DNA of 64,000 nt. It comes from Dallia pectoralis. Lineage: Eukaryota > Chordata > Actinopteri > Esociformes > Umbridae. How positions within the stretch are numbered: position 1 is the first letter of the stretch; each line of letters opens with the position of its first letter. Where the stretch lies: positions 1,228,086-1,292,085 of the forward strand of contig CM055750.1 of NCBI GenBank assembly GCA_029465975.1. The letters are read 5' to 3'. Positions 51,887 through 64,000 of this stretch are shown here, piece after piece. Both the position numbers and the translations under genes were made by a program. The notes beneath the pieces are model-generated. The model made no database searches. It saw only the letters and a program-made list of their open reading frames with translations, and had not been told where the DNA came from.

Positions 51887-53150
51887 GTGTGTGCGTGTGT
51901 GTGAGGGATCTCCTCTCATCACTGTGCTGTGGCCCAGTCGTAACTAACGGACTAGCGAGACAGTAAGGTCAAGCAATCTGTCTGTTTCTCTGTGAAGGTC
52001 AAGATAGACAAACCGGTCTTTGACATGTCTCTCACAATGCACAATGAGCCAACTGACACCATCAACAAAGCCTCTGTTATAAAATCCTGAGTGAGCAGTA
52101 AACAGCATTGCTATTTCTGCTTAGTTTGGACACACTCAAGCGAGCGTGAACAAACACAATCCCTCACAAACACAATCCCTCACAAACACACAAACAGACA
52201 GTGAAACACAAAACACACACACTCCGCAGAAAATCACTATCTAAGCAGCGCTTGCATTCTATTAGAATTCCTCGAGATTATTGATTTTGTTTGTACCCTT
52301 AAAGGACAAATACAACCCTTTCAGTTGAATATTAAATAGCTTCCCATCAAACTGACTGTTTTTCTTTCTTAGCCAAATTTGCATGCAGGGTGAATATTAT
52401 TTTCCATTATGATTAAGAGTGTTCCAATGCGCCTTTCTTGAGCTACTTTATTTAATACTGAATGCAGCCATTTCTAAGAGAGATGCATGATTACAGTAAC
52501 AAAGACAGACACATCCTGTAATGTTGAGTAACAGGACAGACACATCCTGTAATGTTGAGTAACAGGACACAGACAGATCCTGTAATGTTGAGTTGAACAG
52601 AATAGTCAACATGTTGGTTCTTCACAAACTATGTATTAACAATCAATAACAATTCACATACAACCTCCTGGCACTAAACTAAACCATAAACCACATCTGG
52701 TACCCAACCCGAACAACTCTAATACTTATTGTAAAATCCTTTGGGTGTTTAATATTAACTCTACAGATATTCATACTATAAACAAACCATCAAATTGTTT
52801 GGAAAATGCTTCCTGAAAATGCTTAAGAATGGGGTTAGGTCTAATTTAGCAAGCATTTAATAAGTGTTAAAGTAAGGACTTGGAAAAGGGTTTTGGGAAG
52901 GGTTTGGGGTTGTGTTAGTAGATGAATGACATTTTATTGAAAGTCTGTTGATCCTTCTGTAAAACCCCTACAGATACAGACTATACAAATCAAGTCTTAC
53001 ACGCTAGAGAAAAGCTAATAGAAAAGCTACTTTTCAAGCTATTGTATGTGTTTCCTTGACAGAATGTGATTCGATAAGAAGAACAAACGGATTGAGAGAG
53101 AAAGCAGCAAGGGAAGCAGAGAGAAGACAAATATTTGTAATCTCCCAGAT
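51173..53150. other. Presumed abca2 intron 1, no gene recognised
   Basis: Unique AT-rich sequence containing (TG)n at about 51850-51903 and a three-copy 30-bp repeat (ACATCCTGTAATGTTGAGT) at about 52513-52590. No exon or RNA gene recognised. Confidence 0.5.
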
Positions 53151-53164
53151 ACCTGCTTACCAGA

Positions 53165-54020
53165 CATTCAATGTTCTATTGAGTCACCTTACAGTCTGTG
53201 TTCTAAATGGTTCTATTGAGTCACCTTACAGTCTGTGTCCTAAATGGTTCTATTGAGTCACCTTATAGTATGTGTCCTAAATGGTTCTATTGAGTCACCT
53301 TATAGTCTGTGTCCTAAATGGTTCTATTGAGTCACCTTTAAGTCTGTGTTCTAAATGGTTCTATTGAGTCACCTTACAGTCTGTGTCCTAAATGGTTCTA
53401 TTGAGTCGCATTACAGTCTGTGATCTAAATGGTTCTATTGAGTCACCTTACAGTCTGTGTTCTAAATGGTTCTACTAAGTCACATTACAGTCTTTGTTAT
53501 AAATGGTTCTATTGAGTCACCTAACAGTCTGTGTTCTAAATGGTTCTATTGAGTCACATTACAGTCTGTGTTATAAATGGTTCTATTGAGTCACCTAACA
53601 GTCTGTGTTCTAAATGGTTCTATTGAGTCACATTACAGTCTGTGTCCTAAATGGTTCTATTGAGTCACCTTACAGTCTGTGTCCTAAATGGTTCTATTGA
53701 GTCACCTTATAGTCTGTGTTCTAAATGGTTCTATTGAGTCACATTACAGTCTGTGTTATAAATGGTTCTATTGAGTCACCTTACAGTCTGTGTTCTAAAT
53801 GGTTCTATTGAGTCACATTACAGTCTGTGTCCTAAATGGTTCTATTGAGTCACCTTACAGTCTGTGTCCTAAATGGTTCTATTGAGTCACCTTACAGTCT
53901 GTGTCCTAAATGGTTCTATTGAGTCACATTACAGTCTGTGTTATAAATGGTTCTATTGAGTCACATTACAGACTGTGTTTTAAATGGTTCTATTGAGTCA
54001 CATTATAGTATGTGTTCTAA
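53165..54020. repeat. 40-bp minisatellite (about 21 copies)
   Basis: Units contain CTATTGAGTCACCTTACAGT followed by CTGTGTCCTAAATGGTT, with CACATT/CACCTT and TTCTAA/TCCTAA/TTATAA variants. Confidence 0.95.
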
Positions 54021-54174
54021 ATGGTAGCGAAATGACAGCATTGCCATGGTCAGTGGTAGAGCCCTGTGTAGACTGGTACATGCTGTTATTTGGGACAGGG
54101 CCAAAGTGTAGCCAATGTCTGAAATTCACAAAGTATGTAGGTGGCTGGTTGGAAACATCTGAATATTACAGATC

Positions 54175-55470
54175 TACAGTGACAGAGCTAGAGTAACAGA
54201 GCTACAATAACAGAGCTAGAGTAACAGAGCTACAATAACAGAGCTAGAGTAACAGAGCTACAATAACAGAGCTAGAGTAACAGAGCTACAATAACAGAGC
54301 TAGAGTAACAGAGCTACAATAACAGAGCCAGAGTAACAGAGCTACAATAACAGAGCTAGAGTAACAGAGCTACAATAACAGAGCTACATAACAGAGCTAC
54401 AATAACAGAGCTACATAACAGAGCTACAATAACAGAGCTAGAGTAACAGAGCTACAATAACAGAGCTAGAGTAACAGAGCTACAATAACAGAGCTAGAGT
54501 AACAGAGCTACAATAACAGAGCTAGAGTAACAGAGCTACAATAACAGAGCTAGAGTAACAGAGCTACAATAACAGAGCTACATAACAGAGCTACAATAAC
54601 AGAGCTAGAGTAACAGAGCTACAATAACAGAGCTACATAACAGAGCTACAATAACAGAGCTACATAACAGAGCTACAATAACAGAGCTAGAGTAACAGAG
54701 CTACAATAACAGAGCTAGAGTAACAGAGCTACAATAACAGAGCTAGAGTAACAGGGCTACAATAACAGAGCTAGAGTAACAGAGCTACAATAACAGAGCT
54801 ACATAACAGAGCTACAATAACAAAGCTACATAACAGAGCTACAGTGACAGAGCTACAATAACAGAGCTAGAGTAACAGGGCTACAATAACAGAGCTACAG
54901 TGACAGAGCTACAATAACAGAGCTAGAGTAACAGAGCTACAATAACAGAGCTAGAGTAACAGGGCTACAATAACAGAGCTAGAGTAACAGAGCTACAATA
55001 ACAGAGCTAGAGTAACAGAGCTACAATAACAGAGCTAGAGTAACAGAGCTACAATAACAGAGCTACATAACAGAGCTACAATAACAGAGCTAGAGTAACA
55101 GAGCTACAATAACAGAGCTACATAACAGAGCTACGATAACAGAGCTACATAACAGACCTACAATAACAGAGCTAGAGTAACAGAGCTACAATAACAGAGC
55201 TAGAGTAACAGAGCTACAATAACAGAGCTAGAGTAACAGGGCTACAATAACAGAGCTACAATAACAGCGCTAGAGTAACAGAGCTACAATAACAGAGCTA
55301 CATAACAGAGCTACAATAACAAAGCTACATAACAGAGCTACAGTGACAGAGCTACAATAACAGAGCTAGAGTAACAGGGCTACAATAACAGAGCTACAGT
55401 GACAGAGCTACAATAACAGAGCTAGAGTAACAGGGCTACAATAACAGAGCTACATAACAGAGCTACAGTG
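54175..55470. repeat. AACAGAGCTAGAGT / AACAGAGCTACAAT array
   Basis: About 1.3 kb of 12-14-bp units mostly alternating as a 28-bp dimer, with ACATAACAGAGCT and ACAGTGACAGAGCT variants. Confidence 0.95.
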
Positions 55471-55985
55471 ACCAGGCTGCAGTAGCAAGAGGCAATGCTC
55501 ACTGTGGTTCCTTGCACTCAAATAAGCTCATAAAATCACTAGGCTACAAAATGATAAAAAACTAAATGATGACTGAGATGCAAAACTCTGAATGGTCCTA
55601 ATGCATTAAAAGAGAGATGAAGCAAACAGTGGGACTATAGTTCTGAGATATTTGTCAAAATACCTAAAGGTACAGTCAGATGGGTAAGTATCTTCTGCTG
55701 AAGTCTGCACACCAGAGGGTTGTTAATTACGAGGGAAGCAGACGTCACAAACAACCTTTGATCCTTCTGCTCGTGGAGCATTAATGGTATATTTCCAAAC
55801 CTCAGGATACAGTGGCCCAATGCATCAAATGCATCCAAATTAGCAGCTTCACAACAGCAATTAGTAGTCGAGGCTTTATCCCTGGAGCCCTGTGTTATTT
55901 CAGCCCGTTACTATTAACAACTGTAAACACCTTCACAGAACAGGTCTGCTGTCTTATATGCTGTCTGTTTCTCGCTCATTTTATG
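55471..55985. other. Unique sequence, no gene recognised
   Basis: No coding segment or repeat recognised. Confidence 0.5.
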
Positions 55986-55989
55986 TCTC

Positions 55990-56270
55990 TTCCCATGCCT
56001 CACTTCTTCTCCCTCCCTCTCTCTCCCCTCTCCCTCTCTCTCCTCTCCCTTCTCTTCTCCCTCCCTCACTCTCCCCTCACTCTCCCTCCCTCTCTCTCCT
56101 CTCCCTTCTCCCTCTCTCCCCTCCCTCCCTCCCTCCCTCCCTCCCTCCTCTCCCTTCTCCCTCTCTCCTCTCCCTCCCTCTCCCTCCCTCTCTCTCCTCT
56201 CCCTCATCCCTCTATCTTCTCCCATCTCCCTATCTCCTCTCCCTTCTCCCTCTCTCTCCCACATCACCCC
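55990..56270. repeat. CT-rich low-complexity tract (CTCCCTCTCTC)
   Basis: Irregular pyrimidine-rich repeat of CCCTCTCTCCTCTCCCTTCT type; gives Ser/Leu/Pro-rich spurious frames. Confidence 0.9.
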
Positions 56271-56690
56271 TTGTCTCGTACTCAGTCATGAGTCTTTCTC
56301 CATGCTGATCTCTGTCTTTGTTTTTCATTATCTCATTATTTCTGTTGTGTTTTCTTCTCTCTTTTTGTCTCTGCATCAATCAGTCTCTCTTTTCTCTAAA
56401 CACCCAGTGTCTGTCTTTTCCGCAACATAGTAAGTTCCAACTGAGCTATTACTACAGTATGTACATACAGTATGTACAGTCTATGACTGCCCTCTAGGTA
56501 TTTATGTTTATTGTTTGCTCCCCAATTAGTGGCAGCTGCCTTAATTAGGGAGCCTATTTTAGTTTCTGAAGGCCACTTTGGGGTTTATTGTTTCTGTTTA
56601 GTTGGTTTGTGTTGCTGCGTTTCCTGTTCTTGTTTGGATAAAAGAAGACTACAATAAAAGGAATATACTACAGGCCTGCACCTGTGGCTT
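56271..56690. other. Unique sequence, no gene recognised
   Basis: Nothing recognised; the end contains AATAAAAGGAATA, which could belong to an unidentified element. Confidence 0.4.
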
Positions 56691-56694
56691 CATT

Positions 56695-56915
56695 TGAACA
56701 GCACTGTTCTACTCAACATAAAAGAACAAAGAACAGTTCTACTACCTGAAAGAGAACAAAGACATTCTACTACCTGGAGGAGAACAAAGACATTCTACTA
56801 CCTGAAAGAGAGCAAAGACATTCTACTACCTGGAGGAGAACAAAGACATTCTACTACCTGGAGAACAAAGACATTCTACTACCTGAAAGAGAGCAAAGAC
56901 ATTCTACTCAAAAGA
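56695..56915. repeat. About 28-bp minisatellite (6-7 copies)
   Basis: Units contain AAAGACATTCTACTACCTGG followed by AGGAGAAC. Confidence 0.9.
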
Positions 56916-57382
56916 AGAGAAAAAAAGGAAATTTTAGTCAACAGAAACTTAAGTTAGAAATGTAACCGTTGATATATTGAAACTGTATATCCGCCATGGG
57001 ACAGGTGTTTCCTGTCTATTAGAATGTGTGCGAGGTGTTGACCTCTGTTACACACTACATTTGGTTATGAACACACAGTAACAGTTATTAATACCACAAA
57101 GATTTCACTCAAAATTAAGTCTCATTTAACATATGGTACCATTTTCTACCTTGGGAAATGTGTGTTTCTTTAGCTGGTATGAAGTATTCCTAAGAAACCT
57201 CTCTGTCAGTTCTCTAACACAAAGGAAGAAGCTTGTTGCTTTTGCTCTTGCTGTAGTCTAATAAAACACAGATGATCAATTATTGACGAACACGTCAGCG
57301 CTCATTTGCAGTTCAATAATTAAGAGGTTTGATCGAAATCTGCTGCCCTCTGGAGGAAATTAAAATGTGCCAGGTATACCAG

Positions 57383-57435
57383 GTGTGTGTGTGCGTGTGT
57401 GTGTGCGTGTGTGTGTGTGTGTGTGTGCGTGTGTC
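57383..57435. repeat. (TG)n microsatellite flanking the hAT element
   Basis: Interrupted TG/CG repeat immediately left of the hAT target-site duplication. Confidence 0.88.
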
Positions 57436-57772
57436 ACTATTTACTAGGGCTGTAACGATATGCAATATGAAACTGAAATCGCGATACGCAGGTCCACGAT
57501 CCTGTATCGCGATGTGAGCAGGCAGAATTGCGACACACCCCTTCCAACTCCCAGAGTTATCCTTCCTGTCCAGATCCAATGCTACCACATCTTTAAATTA
57601 CTATTAGTATTATTTGAAGTTATCATTATAAAATACGTAGACCTACACCACAAAACTAGTTGAGGATAAATTATTTAATTTTATCTGTAAGCGTCCTCCA
57701 ATTACGTGTGCTACCTTAAGCTTTCTAATCATGTGACGCGTCACGCGAGCTAGTTGAAGAACGTGAGGAAAC

Positions 57773-59756
57773 ATGGCAACCAACCTAGAGATCGCGGACC
57801 CTCCTAACACTTTTAAGTCAGCAGTATGGCAACATTTCGGCTACCCGGTGGAGAACAAGGATGGCAATCGTGTAGTCGACAAGACCCACACAATTTGCCG
57901 TACGTGTTTCAAGAAGCTTTCCCCAACCGGCCGTCAACACAACCAACATGCAGATGCATATCTTAAGGCACCATCCCGACATCGGTTTAGCTCGTGCACA
58001 GAAAACAACCCAACAGCAGCAGCCTACACTGCCTAGTTTATTCCAAGCAAAGTTTATTTCCAGCCAATTCAGATCGAGCACAAAAAATTACTGATGCAAT
58101 TGGAATTTTTATGTCACTGGATATGCGCCGTTTTTCGGTTGTTGAAAACGAGGGATTCAAGTATTTACTTAGTGTGCTCGAGCCCCGTTATGCATTACCA
58201 AGCCGGGCGCATTTCTCTCAAAATGTGCTACCAAAACTTCTGGAGAAAACAAAGGCTGAGGTGGAGGAAGGGTTGAGTACTATGAAGGTAAAACAGCGAC
58301 ATAAGTTTTTTTCTTGTAATTGTTTTTTTTCTTTTGAAACTCGTTTTGTACTTAGGTTTTCTTTCTTGTAATTGTTTTTTTTCTTTTGAAACTCGTTTTG
58401 TACGAAAGTTTTTCTTTCTTGTAATTCGTTTTTTTCTTTTGCAACTCGTTTTGTACAAAAGTTTTTCTTTCTTGTAATAGGTTTTGTACAAAAAACCAAC
58501 GCGCAGAGTTTTGTCACTAATATTCCACCAGCACTGTGACAAAAGTTTTTCTTTCTTGTAATTCATTTTTTTCTTTTGAAACTCGTTTTGTACCAACGTT
58601 TTTCTGTCCTGTAATAGGTTTTGTACCAAAAACCAACGCGCAGAGTTTTGTCACTAATATTCCACCAGCACTGTGTCAAAAGTTTTTCTTTCTTGTAAAT
58701 CAGTCTGTGCCCAAACGTTTCACTGCGTTTCCAAACAGAAACCCCAAACGTGTTCTGACCAATGAACGGATAGCTATCTTAGCGTGGCCCTTTGAACTTC
58801 AACCAATCGTTACTCCTTGCAAAGAGGAAAAAAGACATGGCTCGGCATGGTCAGCATCTGTTACCTCAAGTAAAACTTATTTTCATGTCCATGCAGTATT
58901 AAATAAAATAATATTTTAATTACTACTGCATGGACATGAAAATACGATTATGTAAAACGTATTTTCATGTCCATGCAATATTAAATAAAATAATATAAAA
59001 TAATATTTTAATTACTACTGCACGGACATGAAAATACGTTTGACATAATCGAAAACTTACTTGAGGTAACAGATGCTGACCATGCCGAGCCATGGCTTTT
59101 CTTCTACCCTTTGCAAGGAGTAACGATTGGTTGAAGTTCAAAGGGCCACGCTAAGATAGCTATCCGTTCATTGGTCAGAATACGTTTGGGGTTTCTGTTT
59201 GGAAACGCAGTGAAACGTTTGGGCACAGACTGATTTACAAGAAAGAAAAACTTTTGTCACAGTGCTGGTGGAATATTAGTGACAAAACTCTGCGCGTTGG
59301 TTTTTTGTACAAAACCTATTACAAGAAAGAAAAACGTTTGTACAAAACGAGTTTCAAAAGAAAAAAACGAATTACAAGAAAGAAAAACGTTTGTACAAAA
59401 CGAGTTTCAAAAGAAAAAAATGAATTACAAGAAAGAAAAACTTTTGTCACAGTGCTGGTGGAATTTTAGTGACAAAACTCTGCGCGTTGGTTTTTTGTAC
59501 AAAACCTATTACAAGAAAGAAAAACGTTTGTACAAAACGAGTTTCAAAAGAAAAAAACGAATTACAAGAAAGAAAAACTTTTGTACAAAACGAGTTTCAA
59601 AAGAAAAAAAACAATTACAAGAAAGAAACTTATGTCGCTGTTTTACCTTCATAGAGTACTGCTGAATCCATCGCAACACCACCGATGGATGGACGTCCCG
59701 TGCCACAGACAGCCATATGACCATAACCGCACACGAAAACATAAGTGGTATAGCTT
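57773..59756 (+). pseudogene. Broken BED-finger hAT transposase
   Basis: 57773-58036 encodes a BED zinc-finger-like start (KSAVWQHFGYP, CRTCF, then QHNQHADAYLK). From about 58028 to 58285, in another frame, comes the DNA-binding/dimerisation region with ITDAIGIFMSLDMRRFSVVE and PRYALPSRAHFS. A foldback insertion interrupts it at 58281-59653. Afterwards a further shifted frame reads TTDGWTSRAT and SHMTITAHE, the start of the RNase-H-like catalytic domain with its first acidic residue, before stopping at about 59770. The remaining catalytic part and the dimerisation C-terminus are absent. It resembles ZBED1/ZBED4-like hAT transposases and is not a functional gene. Confidence 0.85.
58281..59653. 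mobile_element. 1.37-kb foldback (palindromic) element nested in the hAT
   Basis: The two halves are nearly perfect inverted copies: it starts TATGAAGGTAAAACAGCGAC and ends with the reverse complement. GAGTAC on both sides (58275-58280 and 59654-59659) looks like a 6-bp target duplication. Arms contain internal repeats (TACAAGAAAGAAAAACTTTT and GTACAAAACGAGTTTC); the centre near 58880-59050 holds further repeats of TTTTCATGTCCATGCA. No coding capacity, so it is non-autonomous. Confidence 0.88.
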
Positions 59757-60006
59757 TGGCTATATAATTTATTTTACTTAGGTATATTGTTAATAATTTG
59801 CATAGTTAATATTGTTATTTGGTGTTCAGTTTATACAGGTTTTTCAAATGTTATTTAATAAAAATATATATTTTTTCCTCAAAATATCTTTTGAACTGTT
59901 TTGTCCCCCCCCATCCCATATCGAGGTTTGTATCGTATCGTGGGTCAAAAATCGTGATACGAACCGAATCGTGGGTTTGGTGTATCGTTACAGCCCTACT
60001 ATTTAC

Positions 60007-60585
60007 ATAATAATACCAGTACTATCCTCCAGTCTGTAATAAACCCAGCCTCAATAGGACCATGACAGCAGGATGAATATTGCACAATCTCTTATTGCAC
60101 TGCTCCTTCCCATCTACATGCTACTACATGACAAGTATTATGTTCCTGTGGGATGGCGCCGTTTTCTCATGTTCATCTGATCCAGTGTGATTCTCTCCCA
60201 GGCATTTACATTAACTCACTCCACCTAACACTCAATTTTACAGTCCATGGACTTTAACAGCAACTGGTCTCCAGGCAAATGAGAGAGCGAGTGAAGAGAG
60301 AGTTAGAGCGCTGGCCTTCAAACCTGAACATCAGGCATAAAGAACAGCAGATCCTCCCAACGATTATAGCTGTGTTTGTTTGCTGCTGAATGCAAATGTG
60401 ACACATCTGTGTGTGTTCTGCTGAAGACGAGGAGAGTAACAGAGGAAGGTTAAGTACAGGCCTGCAGGCACATGCATCATATAGTCCCTGTGTCATGGTG
60501 GGACCCTTGAGCCCAGCTCCCAGAGTCCCTGGGTTTAATGGGTGTCCCTCTGTGTGAAGGCAGTCATCTCCCAAGCAGACACAAC
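60007..60585. other. Unique sequence, no gene recognised
   Basis: No coding segment, RNA gene or repeat recognised. Confidence 0.5.
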
Positions 60586-60587
60586 AA

Positions 60588-60776
60588 CACACACAGACAC
60601 ACACACACACATCTCACTAGGGAAGACAGGCAGACACAGACACACACACACATCTCCCTAGGGAAGACAGGCAGACACACACACACACACAGACACACAC
60701 ACACACATCTCCCTAGGGAAGACAGGCAGACACACACACACACACATCTCCCTAGGGAAGACAGGCAGACACGCAC
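60588..60776. repeat. (CA)n / ATCTCCCTAGGGAAGACAGG composite array
   Basis: Four to five units, each a CA run followed by ATCTCCCTAGGGAAGACAGG and CAGACACA. Confidence 0.92.
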
Positions 60777-60969
60777 ACATGCATGCTCCTTCAGCTCTGG
60801 TATGCCAGTATCGTACCAGACAGAACATAGATCACCAGTATTTAAAGCACTGATCTGAGAGGGAGGAATTGAAAGAGGAAGAGAGGTAGAGACCTTTCTC
60901 ACTGATTGAACCACAGAGCTGGCTCATTGAGAAATCTCTTACCCCGCGCCACTGCGGTTCGTTATCGCT

Positions 60970-61195
60970 AACCGGCACAGAAGCTGACCGGCACAGAAGC
61001 TGACCGGCACAGAAGCTAACCAACACAGAAACTGACCGGCACAGAAACTGACCGGCACAGAAGCTAATCAACACAGAAGCTGACCGGCACAGAAACTGAC
61101 CGGCACAGAAGTTAACCAACACAGAAGCTGACCGGCACAGAAGCTAACCAACACAGAAGCTGACCGGCACAGAAGCTAACCAACACAGAAGCCAT
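60970..61195. repeat. 18-bp minisatellite CCGGCACAGAAGCTGA (about 12 copies)
   Basis: Units alternate ACCGGCACAGAAGCTG and ACCAACACAGAAGCTA. Confidence 0.92.
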
Positions 61196-61945
61196 GGCGG
61201 TATAACCGAGAGGCGATATTACAGGCGGACGCTCTGTTTCGTATTCGTCTGTTCTGTGCCATGTTGTCAGGTAAACATATTAGAAGCTGGCAACTCTGAC
61301 ACACAGTTTAAAATGGCCCCAAATATATAGTCCCAAGGTACACTACCTAGACCAGGAGCCATTTGTAAGGAAAAAAAGTGCTGTTTGGGGTGAAACGAAT
61401 GATGGAGGTGAGCCGTGGTCAGCATTTCTATTGTTCTACTGGTTTCAGTTCCATCTGGCATTAAACACATTTCTTAAGTATTTGTTATTAAATATAAGAA
61501 AGATATGATATGTCATCCAAGGAGTTGAATTGTACATGTGGCTTTAGGTGATAAAAGCCAAAGAGAGACAAAATAGTGAGTTCAGTTGGAGCCCAAGAAG
61601 GTCTTACCTCACAAATAGGGCAAGAGAAGGCGAAGGGGAAAAGGAAGAACGGAAGTGAAGAATCAGAGAACGTCTACCTCCGTCACACTTCTGTCTCTAC
61701 CTTGTAATTCATGCTAAATAGGCCAATTGGTGGTTGCATCTGTGGTTGAACCGGTGTCAGCCTGTTGCCTTTAAGAAACACCACTCATGATCTGAGAATA
61801 GAGCTCGCTTACCGTTTGAGAACCCCCCCTCCCCACCGAACGTTTAACATCCTGTGAAATAACAGGAAGTGGGTGCTGAACGTTTGTTGAACGTTTGTTG
61901 GACACATCCTGAAGTTAAACACACCTTGTCATACAGTAGACATAG
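61196..61945. other. Unique sequence, no gene recognised
   Basis: No abca2 exon 1 or other coding segment recognised. Confidence 0.5.
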
Positions 61946-61956
61946 GCTGTGACTGT

Positions 61957-62601
61957 CATCCTACCCGTCATCCTACCCGTCATCCTACCCGCCATCCTAC
62001 CTGTCATCCTGCCTGTCATCCTACCCGTCATCCTACCTCTCATCCTACCCCTCATCCTACCCGTCATCCTACCCGTCATCCTACCTGTCATCCTACCCGT
62101 CATCCTACCCGTCATCCTACCCGTCATCCTGCCTGTCATCCTGACTGTCATCCTACCCGTCATCCTGACTGTCATCCTACCCGTCATCCTACCTGTCATC
62201 CTACCTGTCATCCTGCCTGTCATCCTACCCGTCATCCTACCCGTCATCCTACCCGTCATCCTACCCGTCATCCTACCTGTCGTCCTACCCGTCATCCTAC
62301 CCGTCATCCTACCCGTCATACTACCCGTCATCCTGCCTGTCATCCTACCTGTCATCCTACCTGTCATCCTGCCTGTCATCCTACCTGTCATCCTACCTGT
62401 CATCCTACCCGTCATCCTACCCGTCATCCTACCCGTCATCCTACCCGTCATCCTACCCGTCATCCTACCCGTCATCCTGCCTGTCATCCTACCTGTCATC
62501 CTACCTGTCATCCTGCCTGTCATCCTACCTGTCATCCTACCTGTCATCCTACCTGTCATCCTGCCTGTCATCCTACCCGTCATCCTACCTGTCATCCTAC
62601 C
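61957..62601. repeat. 12-bp minisatellite GTCATCCTACCC (about 54 copies)
   Basis: 12-bp units with CCCGTC/CCTGTC and TAC/TGC variants. Being a multiple of three it is open in several frames (MTGR repeats on the - strand); this is not a gene. Confidence 0.96.
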
Positions 62602-63680
62602 ACATTAACATAACTAGCAGTAGTAGCAGGTACCCCTGGTGTTGATCTGATATCTGTGTATATGCTGCCTCTACTGTGCTATTAACAGTGTACCGTCCCT
62701 CCTATCATGGAATGGTAGGTAAGCATTTCATAATAAAGTGCCGTATCCAAGTATTCAGTACTTTGTTACCCATTTAAATGTGTTTGTTTTATTCTTAGTT
62801 CAGGACGTCTCACTGTCTTCGTTAAATTGATCTGGTTGGAGCTCGGTGGCTTCAGCTGACGAGGCAACAATGAGCTCCCACGGATGTATTCCTGCTCCCA
62901 GACTCGCTGGAGAAATGAAACGTAGCGAGGAGAGAGAGAAGAAAGTACAGAGAGATAAAGAGACGAGGAGAGATGTGACGACAAAGAACCGGGCGCGTCG
63001 TGAGGGGTACAGAATAAGTGCAGGATCGGAAGGAAAGCAAAAATAAAGGAGAGGACAGCATCCACCTTCACAGAACAGAATTAATTTGTTTCTGGGCCAA
63101 AGTAGGACAGAAACAAAGCAGTTTGTCATGGAGGAAACATCTTAATGAGGCTGATTATAGCAGCAGGCCTGCTGTTACCAAAAAGGAGAGACAGACATCA
63201 ATGTTACAGACATATAGCTAAAATAGCATCGTATTCCCTATAGAACGGCATTTAGGGCACAGACACAGGCAGTCACAGCTATATTAGCACCTGAAAACTG
63301 GGAAACACGCACACAACCTTTGGCACCGCTAATTAGTATTCATTAATACTGCACCTTATAGAGAAACTGTTCACAACAATAACGTTTTTTCCGTATTGGA
63401 CATTATTTTTACGTTTGTTTAACTAGGCCAGTCGGCAAGTCATCTGGGAAAATATTTGCATTTTCAATGACTACCTGGTCGAAGGTTTACAGACGCTAAA
63501 AATCAGGACACACAGAACCGTTCAAATAATAATGAGAAACAACACAAGTTTTACACCACCTGGAATAGGATTGTAACTGTGTGTCTGAAATAAAAGAAGT
63601 CTGATAATTAGCACTTTGATATTTGCCTTTTCAATAAAACCAATTGAAATCCAAAGAGGTAGTTAAGGATTGTTGCACAA
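62602..63680. other. Unique sequence, no gene recognised
   Basis: No exon, RNA gene or array recognised. Confidence 0.5.
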
Positions 63681-63684
63681 AACT

Positions 63685-63925
63685 ACAAAACTACAGACTC
63701 AACAAAACTACAGACTCAACAAAACTACAGACTCAACAAAACTACAGACTCAACAAAACTACAGACTCAACAAAACTACAGACTCAACAAAACCACAGAC
63801 TCAACAAAACCACAGACTCAACAAAACTACAGACTCAACAAAACTACAGACTCAACAAAACTACAGACTCAACAAAACTACAGACTCAACAAAACTACAG
63901 ACTCAATAAAACTACAAAACTACCA
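63685..63925. repeat. 17-bp minisatellite CAACAAAACTACAGACT (about 13 copies)
   Basis: Near-perfect direct repeats with a CTACAGA/CCACAGA variant. Confidence 0.95.
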
Positions 63926-64000
63926 CAGAAATCAACCAGCAACTCTTTGCACAATGTCAACAAAGATTGGATCTGAACTTCACGTGTGCAGAACGTTATA

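Larger units (their letters stand above)
57445..59998 (+). mobile_element. hAT-superfamily DNA transposon, degenerate
   Basis: Terminal inverted repeats TAGGGCTGTAACGATA (57445-57460) and its reverse complement (59983-59998) are flanked by a perfect 8-bp target-site duplication CTATTTAC (57437-57444 and 59999-60006), the hAT hallmark. Inside are remnants of a BED-finger transposase. At 2,554 bp, of which 1,373 bp is a nested element, most of the transposase C-terminal half is missing. Confidence 0.93.

Noticed and set aside
58094..59665. Several Lys-rich frames containing KTSFKRKK
   Set aside because: They are translations of inverted subrepeats in the foldback element, present on both strands because the element is palindromic.
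61915..62608. Open frames made of MTGR or ILPV repeats
   Set aside because: Pure translation of a 12-bp satellite; no flanking coding signals or unique protein sequence.

Overview
This window is vertebrate nuclear DNA, most likely from a ray-finned fish. It has long split genes with GT-AG introns, a Tc1/mariner relic, a hAT (BED-finger) DNA transposon and very heavy microsatellite and minisatellite content. A short interspersed repeat at about 51.1 kb looks like one common in salmonid/esocid genomes, so a pike- or salmon-type fish is my best guess (inference). There are no bacterial features.

Two genes can be reconstructed. On the + strand at 1404-3417 lies paxx, the XRCC4/XLF-family non-homologous end-joining factor: seven exons, 200 codons, intact. 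On the - strand, from about 48.9 kb down to 6.4 kb, lies abca2, the large endolysosomal ABCA lipid transporter. I placed 48 coding exons, numbered 2-49 by analogy with the mammalian gene. All phases agree, giving 2,488 codons plus a TAA stop with no frameshift. Only the short first exon, which should encode about 22 N-terminal residues, was not found; it probably lies beyond 64 kb. The two genes are tail to tail across about 3 kb of 3'UTR/intergenic DNA. In mammals PAXX and ABCA2 are also neighbours, with CLIC3 between them; I see no clic3 here.

Layout: 1-1145, a 50-bp tandem array; 1.25-3.7 kb, paxx; 3.7-6.4 kb, 3'UTR/intergenic; 6.4-48.9 kb, abca2, with most of its larger introns filled by tandem arrays; 48.9-64 kb, no recognisable exon (probably abca2 intron 1 or upstream DNA), more arrays, and a 2.55-kb hAT element split by a 1.37-kb foldback element.

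The most striking observation is that many abca2 minisatellites are anchored on splice junctions. In at least 13 of the 47 introns bounded here, a tandem array or duplication starts at, or spans, the 5' splice site. In several cases exon-end sequence and the GT donor are copied dozens of times (introns 23, 32, 36, 46). In others the 3' splice site is copied (introns 13, 18, 43, and the start of exon 25). Two arrays, 84 bp in intron 23 and 36 bp in intron 18, have unit lengths divisible by three and mostly stay open in the gene's frame, so alternative use of the copied sites could add multiples of 28 or 12 residues.
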